Source of the DNA: Hippasteria phrygiana
Taxonomy: Eukaryota > Echinodermata > Asteroidea > Valvatida > Goniasteridae
Length of the DNA: 64,000 bases
Assembly: GCA_037893225.1 (NCBI GenBank)
Contig: JAZGUH010000728.1
Location: forward strand, 248,001 to 312,000
Direction of reading: 5' to 3'
The notes under the pieces were generated by a model, which was not told where the DNA came from, made no database searches, and saw only the letters and a program-made list of their open reading frames with translations. Below are positions 57,141 to 64,000 of the stretch, one piece after another. Positions within the stretch are counted from its first letter, which is position 1. Every line of letters starts with the position of its first letter. Position numbers and translations under genes: made by a program.

Positions 57141-57239
57141 CTGGAACAAAGTAATTTAATAAAGTCAATGATAGTTTTCCAGTTTTAAGTGCATGAGGTT
57201 GAAACTTTCTGTGAACTATAACCATTTAGAATTTTCCCA

Positions 57240-57420
57240 TTTTGAAAGAGATTGGCGCTGTGGTCCAGTGGGTTTGAAGGTCAACTCATGTGTCATCATG
57301 AGTGAGTTTGAACACCGACACAAATGGTGCTTGTGTCGTTAGGCATGACATGTGTACATTATACAAGAGCACATGTGAAGGTGGGGACCATTCTTGCGCT
57401 GATTTTGAGCTGCTGCAGAA
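57240..57420 (+). repeat. Possible tRNA-SINE relic in an intron
   Basis: TGGCGCTGTGGTCCAGTGGG resembles an A box and GAGTTTGAACACC a weak B box. Too decayed to assign. Confidence 0.3.
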
Positions 57421-57691
57421 AACTACATAAACAGGGGTAATAATTGTTTAGCGGTTTGAGACCATTGGTCTATAAGCACACATTATTATACAAACGGTCT
57501 GGAGCAGCTGTGGTGCATCTTACTTCAGTATAAACAGCCCCCGAGGTAAAAGCCAACACCTACCGATGGCCTGAAAAGTAGCTTTTTGGGGGCTTTACAG
57601 CAACAAACACCAAAGAGAAATTGAACAGCAGACAACACATAATAGCTAAGAGAAATAATCCCAAAACTCACAGGAAAAAGCCATCACTTAC

Positions 57692-57903
57692 CATCTTCTT
57701 TCTGGCAGCAGCACTGTCAACAAGCAGCTGGTTCAGCCGCTGGAGATCTTCTTCAGTGCTGCACTTGAGCTGCATCTCCACGTCATCCTCTTCAGCTTGG
57801 GGGTGCGCACCTCCGGCTAGTTGGCGCTCTTCTATCCGCCGGAGCTGCTGCCCTTGCTCCGTTAGCTGCTGGCTAATCTTTTCTATTTTATCAAATATCT
57901 TGC
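57692..57903 (-). CDS. DUF4806-type gene, coiled-coil exon
   Basis: Acceptor TTTTGTTTTTCAG, donor GTAAGT; 212 bp, phase 1 to 0. The product (KIFDKIEKISQQLTEQGQQL, then RRIEERQLAGG and a Gln/Glu/Leu-rich end EEDLQRLNQLLVDSAAARKK) has a heptad-like spacing of Ile/Leu that fits a short coiled coil, so the protein may form dimers. Confidence 0.75.
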
Positions 57904-58049
57904 CTGAAAAACAAAATTGAGCATAATCAAAGGTTAGATCATGTGTACTCTTAATTAAGTAATTGGCCCAGCGTCCCTGTGTGCCGTCCCTGGCAATTAC
58001 ATGGGTATAACATAACAAGCTGTGTAGTTTCTTCTTCATGACAATTTTA

Positions 58050-58330
58050 ACCCTAACCCTGCTAAATCCAACAAGATCAACTATTTTACATTTCTGTTGG
58101 GCCCTGTTGGATTTAGCAGCCAAATCATTTGACATATTCCGGAAAGTATTCAGAATCGCATTCTGTTGGGTTAGTAGGTAAATAACGATAAGTTTGACTC
58201 TGTTAGATCCAGCAGCAAACATAAAAATGAGACACAGTTGGATCCTGTTGGATTTAGCAGGCAAGTCATTTATATGTTCAGTTACCCATCAACTTGCTGC
58301 GTTGGACTGTGTTGGATTGAGCAGTAAATG
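58050..58330. repeat. Degenerate CTGTTGGATTTAGCAG repeat
   Basis: About six variants of CTGTTGGATTTAGCAG, mostly on the plus strand, at 35-65 bp spacing in the intron. Confidence 0.6.
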
Positions 58331-58829
58331 ATCCATATGAGTCACAAAAAATAAAAGTGAAATTTTTGGCGAGTCAAGATGACCAAATAAATGGTCGTTT
58401 CCCAGCCTACATCGGTTACAAGGAACATTAAGCTGTCGTGTCTTAATAATATGCATGGTGACACTGACAGACTCCATTTTCTACATGGATGATTGAATCG
58501 ACCTGCATAAATGGTGCCAACTATGAACTGCAGGAAGGAATGCTGAAAAAACTAAAATATTGTATAAAAAATGCCCATCATTTTGGATAAATAAATAAAA
58601 AAAGGGGGTAATTCCAGCATTTATGTATGTCTGTCACAGAGCTTTTAAGAGCTCAGTAAATAAATCTGAAAACGTATTTTTCAAATCTTCTAAATGGTCA
58701 AAGCAACAGACAAGGCAATCTGGATTATTTATCTAAATCATTAATTAGATATCACGGTTAATTGGCACTGTTACGGACATTACACTTCTTTTATAAGGCT
58801 GGAATTGCCCATATTAGTTTATAACTCAC

Positions 58830-58934
58830 TTAGGGCAACTTCATGGTTGCATGTAGATCTCCGATGTGCAAGCACAGGTGTACTCCTGTCAACAGGGGTC
58901 CTTACTGGTGACAGCTGGAGAGAGTGCTCATTTC
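58830..58934 (-). CDS. DUF4806-type gene, linker exon
   Basis: A 105 bp phase 1-1 exon, acceptor ATCTTCATTTCAG, donor GTGAGT. It reads NEHSLQLSPVRTPVDRSTPV, then LAHRRSTCNHEVAL: Ser/Thr-Pro-rich, likely disordered. It was found from splice sites and phase, since the open frame has no start codon. Confidence 0.6.
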
Positions 58935-59496
58935 CTGAAATGAAGATCAGTACCATGGCATTAGCGATACAAACAAATAAGAAAAAGGAAAAGTAAACTG
59001 TCTGATTATGAAGGCATGATTAACCATTTAATAATGGAATCGAATGTAAACCTAACGTAGTGCTATTTTTCTTAATTGTTTTTGCAATGGAGGTGTTGTA
59101 CACCATTCACAAGACCAGTTATAGCTGACCAGCCAAAAAGTAACACGGCTAGAACAATAACAAAAGAAGGCCTTTTGTTGCAGTTCATTTTAATAGGTTG
59201 TGGCTTGAATTGAGACTGGAGGTCATGTGATGGTCTTACGTTGGTTCTTTTGGGGTTTGGACCAAAAAACTTATATCAAATACAGAGTTACCAACTCTCC
59301 CTGATTTTGCGGACTTGTATTAATATTCAGGCAATAGCAAGTAAAAAATACTAGTACATTTTTTAAAAAGTATAAAAAATTGACAATCCGGGAGATTTTT
59401 AAGTTGTGTCAGGAGTCGGGAGATTGACCAATTTTCCCAGGAGTCTTCCATTAAATCAGGGAAAGTTGGCAGCTCTGGAAATAGTTGGTGGGTAGT
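58935..59496. other. Intron, nothing recognised
   Basis: Sequence between the linker exon and the 3' tail of the LINE. Confidence 0.4.
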
Positions 59497-62375
59497 TAAT
59501 AATAATAATAATAATAATAATTTATAGAGCGCAAATTCCATAATTATGTTCAAATGCGCTTACCAATTAAATAAATAAAACTTATGTTATACAATTAAAA
59601 TACAATTAAATTAATTACATGTAGAACAGTTATACATTACACAATTACAATACAATAACACAAGCCATTGAATTCAGCCCAAAATACTACTACTTTCCAA
59701 AGGCAGCTCTGAATAAATGTGTTTTTACTTGAATCTTAAAAGATGCCAGTGACGAAATTTGACGGATCGTCACTGGCAACGAATTCCACAAAGAAGGAGC
59801 TGCTATACAAAAAGCCCGTCGTCCGAAAGTATTCATTACCCTCCCTTTGGGATAGTCTAATAATATGGTGTTATTTGATCTCAATGAATAATTCGAATTA
59901 GCTTTGATACATAATAAGTCACTAAGATACTGCGGTGCCATACCATGAAGAGCTTTAAATGTCAAAAGCAGTATTTTAAATTGAATCCTGAAAGAAACAG
60001 GTAACCAATGTAACTGGTATAATATGGGTGTAATGTGATTCCATCTAGGAATACCGTGTACATGTCGGGCAGCTGCATTCTGAACTCTTTGTAATTTAAT
60101 AAGTTGTGAATTCGGTAAACCGTAAAACAAGCTATTGCAATAATCCAAACGACTAGTTATGAAAGCATGAATTAAAACAGTTAGATTATTACTGGTTAAG
60201 TATTTACGTATTCGTCTGATATTATGAATATGGAAAAATCCCGCTGAACAAACAGTGCTGATATGTTTAGCCATAGATAACTTTGAGTCAAACATGGTAC
60301 CTAAATTACGTACATGTAAAGATGGAGATATGGTTGCGTTTCCGACCTTTAAATTTGATAAAGGTATTTTAGACAGTTGCTGCTGGGTTCCAATAACAAT
60401 AAACTCGGTTTTTGAATCATTGATCATTAATCTGTCCTGAATCATCCATTGACGTATATCATGTATACATTCTTCCATGGTGTGTATAGCTTGTTGCCGA
60501 TTGGCGACACGACAAGGATTGAATGACAAGTACAACTGAGTATCATCTGCATAGCAGTGAATATTTGGAAGATGACGTTCAGCTATTTCAAACAATTTGG
60601 AAGAATATATAATAAAAAGCAACGGTCCCAAACAAGATCCCTGTGGGACACCACAATTAACATAACATTTGTTAGACATGGCCCCATGAAATACAACACG
60701 TTGACCCCTCCCACTTAAATATGAACGGAACCAATCCAAAACGACACCAGATATTCCAATCCTAGACTGAAGTCGATTTAATAAAATGGCATGATCAACG
60801 GTATCAAAGGCAGCACTGAGGTCTAAAAGTACTAACAAAGTGACCTGTTGGGAATTCATTTTCATTAAAATATCATTTTTCACTTTCAGCAAGGCTGTCT
60901 CGGTGCTGTGATTCTTCCTGTATGCAGACTGCATGGTTGGATACAATGCATGAGCAGTCATATGTTTGTGAACCTGATTAAACACAACCCTCTCAGTTAA
61001 TTTGGAAATGTACTGAAGATTACTAATAGGCCGGTAATTTTGAAATTCAGCGGGGTTTAAATTATCTTTTTTGATCAAAGGAGTAACAACAGCTTCCTTC
61101 CAGTCTGATGAAAATGTGCCAGATTCTAGGGAAGAATTTATAATCTTTGTGAGAACAGGTAACAAAACATCTAGACAGCCTATCACAAGCTGAGTTGGCA
61201 TTGGATCCAATATGCAAGATTTTTTAGAACCTTCATTTATAATTTGTTTAACATCATGCTCAGTAACCACTGAAAATTGTTCGAGCTGAACAATGGACAT
61301 CTTCTGTCCAGCTCCAACAACAGCAATGTTTTCTACAGCAACAAGGTTGTCCAGTTTAGAATGGATATTTGTAACCTTTTCAATGAAAAAATTACCAATG
61401 TCATTGGCGAAGTCTAGGTGATTCGGAGCCAAAATGTCTGTGGTTTTATTTCGAGGCTTCAATAATTTATTTATGCATGTGAAAAGCTTTTTAGAATTCA
61501 AACTGTTCTCATTAATAAGTTTAGTATAAAACTCCCGACGTGCCCTATTCATAAGACAATTAGTGTGGTTTCTCTGTCTACGAAAACTTATTAAGTCTGT
61601 CATATCGCCCGTCATCCTCCATTTCCTCTCTGCTTTACGACGCAATTTTTTGGAATATTTTATTTCATCACTGAACCAGGGGACAAGTGACCTAACATTA
61701 ACAGCTTTAGACATGAGAGGAGCATGATGATCTAGTGCTTTGTTAAGGGTTGTATTATAACACCGAACCAGGTCATCCAAGGAGTCAGGTGGATCCAGGC
61801 ACAAGGATGTATTAGCTAGGTCATCCATGAGTACATTAATTTGAACTGATTTTATTTTCCTAAATTTAAAATGTTCTACAGGGAGAGCAGGCTTGCCATA
61901 TTTAAGTTTACATAGGATAGAAAAATGATCAGAAAACAAATAGTCATTAATTGGCGAATCCTGTAATATTTCCTCACACTCACGTGTGATAATTAAATCC
62001 AAAATATGACCCTTTCCATGCGTAGGTCTATTAACATGTTGTTGAAGGCCCATTGATTCCAAAATATCCATAAAACTTCGAACATCATGATTATTAACAT
62101 CATCCAAATGAATGTTAAAATCTCCAGTAATAAGAAGTGGTTCTGATGACAATATAATTGACTCCAAATAACAACCAAATTCTGTTAAAAACTCATTAAT
62201 TGTAACCGGATGAACTGGGGAGTATGGCGGTCTATAAACAATGACAAGTCTGACGACAAATGTTCCTCTCGACACAATCCATTCGGAATGTTCAAAGGAT
62301 CTGAATGTGTTATCAGACACCTTTGCAATATTCATGGTGTCCCTCAGGAGTACAGCTAGTTAAGTAGAGTTATAG
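59497..62375 (-). mobile_element. CR1/L2-type LINE, 5'-truncated, in an intron
   Basis: It runs on the minus strand from about 62375 to a 3' end that reads GCGCTCTATAAATTATTATT followed by (ATT)n at 59497-59521. That is the tail type of CR1/L2-clade LINEs, which end in short tandem repeats and not poly(A). It lies in the same orientation as the host gene, in the intron between exons 62717 and 58934. Confidence 0.85.
59690..62335 (-). CDS. LINE ORF2: endonuclease remnant + reverse transcriptase
   Basis: An 881-residue uninterrupted frame. The N-terminal ~150 residues are the C-terminal half of an APE-type endonuclease (ITGDFNIH near residue 71, FSDHFSI near 134). In frame upstream of the listed ATG, AVLLRD looks like more endonuclease up to a TAA, so the first catalytic residues are missing. 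The reverse transcriptase follows: NYRPISNL, LLDLSAAFDT near 502, GVPQGSCLGPLLF, and the catalytic YADDTQLYLS near 595. The C-terminal part is typical of CR1/L2 (SRLDYCNSLFYGLP, LQRVQNAAAR, LHWLPV). The long open frame implies a fairly recent insertion. Without its full endonuclease it should not move by itself. Confidence 0.88.
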   Translation of the reverse strand: MNIAKVSDNTFRSFEHSEWIVSRGTFVVRLVIVYRPPYSPVHPVTINEFLTEFGCYLESIILSSEPLLITGDFNIHLDDVNNHDVRSFMDILESMGLQQHVNRPTHGKGHILDLIITRECEEILQDSPINDYLFSDHFSILCKLKYGKPALPVEHFKFRKIKSVQINVLMDDLANTSLCLDPPDSLDDLVRCYNTTLNKALDHHAPLMSKAVNVRSLVPWFSDEIKYSKKLRRKAERKWRMTGDMTDLISFRRQRNHTNCLMNRARREFYTKLINENSLNSKKLFTCINKLLKPRNKTTDILAPNHLDFANDIGNFFIEKVTNIHSKLDNLVAVENIAVVGAGQKMSIVQLEQFSVVTEHDVKQIINEGSKKSCILDPMPTQLVIGCLDVLLPVLTKIINSSLESGTFSSDWKEAVVTPLIKKDNLNPAEFQNYRPISNLQYISKLTERVVFNQVHKHMTAHALYPTMQSAYRKNHSTETALLKVKNDILMKMNSQQVTLLVLLDLSAAFDTVDHAILLNRLQSRIGISGVVLDWFRSYLSGRGQRVVFHGAMSNKCYVNCGVPQGSCLGPLLFIIYSSKLFEIAERHLPNIHCYADDTQLYLSFNPCRVANRQQAIHTMEECIHDIRQWMIQDRLMINDSKTEFIVIGTQQQLSKIPLSNLKVGNATISPSLHVRNLGTMFDSKLSMAKHISTVCSAGFFHIHNIRRIRKYLTSNNLTVLIHAFITSRLDYCNSLFYGLPNSQLIKLQRVQNAAARHVHGIPRWNHITPILYQLHWLPVSFRIQFKILLLTFKALHGMAPQYLSDLLCIKANSNYSLRSNNTILLDYPKGRVMNTFGRRAFCIAAPSLWNSLPVTIRQISSLASFKIQVKTHLFRAAFGK

Positions 62376-62522
62376 TTTTCATGTTCATTGATTTACATTA
62401 GTTGAGCAGAAAAGTGTGCTAAAAAACATGCCAAGAAATACGCTCTGCTGAGCATAAAGATCTTTTCCGTAAAAAAAATTACATTCAGTGGCATTCTTTT
62501 ATAATCAAACAATGCAATTCCG

Positions 62523-62697
62523 CCTTTAACCCCTTGCCACCTGGTGGCGCCGGGGCACTAGGCCGGGTTATGCAGCAAAGCGAAACGGAAACAAGAGGCT
62601 TGTGCAGCCAAGCATAAAGTACACAATACCCCAATAATGGATTGAAAATGCAAAAATTGGCTTGTATTTGTGTCAACCGGTGGCAAAGGCGTTAATA
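62523..62697. mobile_element. Degraded TTAA MITE
   Basis: Starts TTTAACCCCTTGCCACC and contains GTGCAGCCAAGCATAAAGTA, CACAATACCCCAATAATGG and ATTGAAAATGCA, ending GGCGTTAATAGG. Same family as 49681-49962 but strongly diverged. Confidence 0.6.
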
Positions 62698-62716
62698 GGT
62701 AATTAGCAATACTCAC

Positions 62717-62794
62717 TCCTGCTTGATTCCCCAAATCTGGGGGAGTTTCTCTCGGGGGTTGACCACTGGCCTACACTGCGTAAATCGCTACTAG
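62717..62794 (-). CDS. DUF4806-type gene, small exon
   Basis: A 78 bp phase 1-1 exon, acceptor TATCAATTTCAG, donor GTGAGT. It reads SSDLRSVGQWSTPERNSPRF then GESSR: Ser/Pro-rich, likely disordered. Phase and strand match the neighbouring exons. Confidence 0.6.
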
Positions 62795-63140
62795 CTGAAA
62801 TTGATAAATAAAAGGCAATATATTTGTTTACTTTGCAGATGTTACATTGTAGATTGCAGATGTTGGATGTTAGAAAAAAATTGTTAATGACATGCATGCA
62901 AACAGAATGCATGATACCCGTCATCCAAGTGCAACCATACAAAAATTGCACTTTACACTTTAATTTCTCTCAATATCAACAAGCTGCATTACCCACAGTC
63001 CAATATCTTGATCTATAGGCTGCCTCATCTTAACAGATGCATGAGACCAAACCTGCTGTGGAAGATTTTTACCCATTTTTGATGATCCATAACTCTTCTG
63101 TAACGAAATTTTCTCCCACATTTCATATGCCTTATAATGG

Positions 63141-63253
63141 CTATGTACACATAGGTTAGGTTAAATTCCTTGAAATGTCACTGGAAAAAGTGAAATTTTA
63201 CGAACATTTCCAGTGACATTTCAAGGAATTTAACCTAACCTATGTGTACATAG
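63141..63253. repeat. Perfect 47 bp inverted repeat (19-base loop)
   Basis: 63141-63187 and 63207-63253 are exact reverse complements, starting CTATGTACACATAGGTTAGG. The loop is AAGTGAAATTTTACGAACA. It lies in an intron of the minus-strand gene, so its transcript would fold into a long perfect hairpin. Confidence 0.95.
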
Positions 63254-63486
63254 ACATTATTAATTATGAAATGTGGCAGACAATTTCTTGTGAAAACCTT
63301 CCAGTTCGGAAGTATCGACAAGTGTAAAACATCTACAGGTTCAGCATATAGTAGGACCTTCACAAAAAAACTTATTGGGCAGACTGCTTTCCCCCGACCT
63401 ACTACACTAGTGAGTGTTGCACGTGCAGAGTATGTCACTTGTGCACACTGTGTTGAATAAAAATGACTTATGTCACCAGAACTCAC

Positions 63487-63662
63487 CAGCACCAACGGAT
63501 CGTCCATGTTGGATGTCAATCATCGGAGGTTGAGGAGGCCTGGGGAGTTTCTGTTGCCTGTGCATGGTAGCTCCAGAGAACTTGTTTTTTTTGGTTGCGA
63601 CTGGTCTAAACCAGTCCTCATCAATATCACTGTCCTCAAAGGGCGTGAAGCGATCTGGAGAC
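63487..63662 (-). CDS. DUF4806-type gene, acidic exon
   Basis: Acceptor TTATCTGATTCTAG, donor GTGAGT; 176 bp, phase 2 to 1. It reads SPDRFTPFEDSDIDEDWFRP, then VATKKNKFSG and a Pro-rich stretch (QQKLPRPPQPPMIDIQ). An acidic patch with an aromatic end (DIDEDWF) could be a protein-binding motif. The function is unknown. Confidence 0.65.
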
Positions 63663-63983
63663 CTAGAATCAGATAAAATAGAAAATACCTTGCTCAGCAA
63701 AAGAAAAGGGAAAAAAATCATTCATGAAAACTTTGACACGAAGCTGTTCTTGCAGAATGAACCAGAAATACACTATACATCTTTCCTGTCAAAGCCACTC
63801 CCGCATGTGCAGCTATTCTTGCACGTTACAACTAAACAATTTAGTAGAGTTGCAGACTTAGTACCATCGATAGTAAACTAATTAAGTAATTGCTCCTTAT
63901 CAAGCTAATTAACCCCTTCTATTCTGTCCTAATTTCCATTCTCACTTGGTGTTTCGGCGCCCGAAATATTAAAACATCCTTAC

Positions 63984-64000
63984 TGTCTTCGTCGCTTTGA
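63984..64000 (-). CDS. Possible upstream exon of the DUF4806-type gene, cut by window end
   Basis: On the minus strand the window starts TCAAAGCGACGAAGACA, followed by the donor GTAAGG. Read in phase 2 it gives SKRRR(Q), a basic run that would join in frame to SPDRF. Only 17 bases are visible. Confidence 0.35.

Larger units (their letters stand above)
56301..64000 (-). other. Gene model: coiled-coil + DUF4806-type protein, partial
   Basis: The minus-strand exons 63984-64000 (tentative), 63487-63662, 62717-62794, 58830-58934, 57692-57903, 56978-57140 and 56301-56485 join with matching phases and an open frame to a stop at 56301. The protein has an acidic and Ser/Pro-rich N-terminal part, a short coiled coil and a ~70-residue domain I place in the DUF4806 family, then a basic tail. 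The function is unknown; such proteins often look like transposon-derived nuclear factors. The 5' end is outside the window. A 2.9 kb LINE in the same orientation lies in the third visible intron. Confidence 0.7.

Overview
This is a metazoan nuclear window: split genes with GT-AG introns, LDLa, Ig, PAN, fibrinogen-related, THAP and DUF4806 domains, and dense SINEs, LINEs and DNA transposons. The domain set and a large foldback repeat point to an invertebrate deuterostome, probably an echinoderm. The species cannot be fixed from sequence alone. Less than a tenth of the window is coding.

Region 1 (about 0.7-34.0 kb, + strand) reads as one large gene for a type I membrane receptor. The order is an LDLa exon, three Ig exons duplicated to six, a diverged Ig exon, two Ser/Thr-rich stalk exons, a transmembrane exon, and a short last exon followed by AATAAA. 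Every extracellular exon is phase 1-1, so any exon can be skipped or repeated without breaking the frame. The Ig exons lie in a tandem array of about 7 kb units: two full copies that appear identical outside one G tract, and a third copy with a 6.4 kb internal deletion. Each full unit also holds a Tc1-like transposon with a nested TTAA element, SINEs and a short inverted-repeat transposon. A 3.1 kb foldback element and a mariner copy sit in later introns. The first exon and signal peptide are not in the window.

Region 2 (34-41 kb) holds a THAP-domain exon on the minus strand, converging on the receptor gene, then SINEs, a palindromic mariner derivative and a ~160 bp tandem repeat.

Region 3 (41.3-53.2 kb) has an intact single-exon gene for a secreted PAN plus fibrinogen-related protein. 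Its 3' flank is duplicated at 47.7-53.2 kb, but the second coding region is gone except for the last codons. The two copies differ by transposon insertions, giving filled and empty sites for two MITE families. Both carry decayed KIAA1958/Crypton-like fragments.

Region 4 (53.5-64 kb) has an RTE-like LINE relic and a minus-strand gene with a coiled coil and a DUF4806-type domain, in at least six exons. A nearly intact 2.9 kb CR1/L2-type LINE lies in one of its introns. Gene models rest on splice motifs and phase agreement seen by eye; no transcript or database evidence was available.
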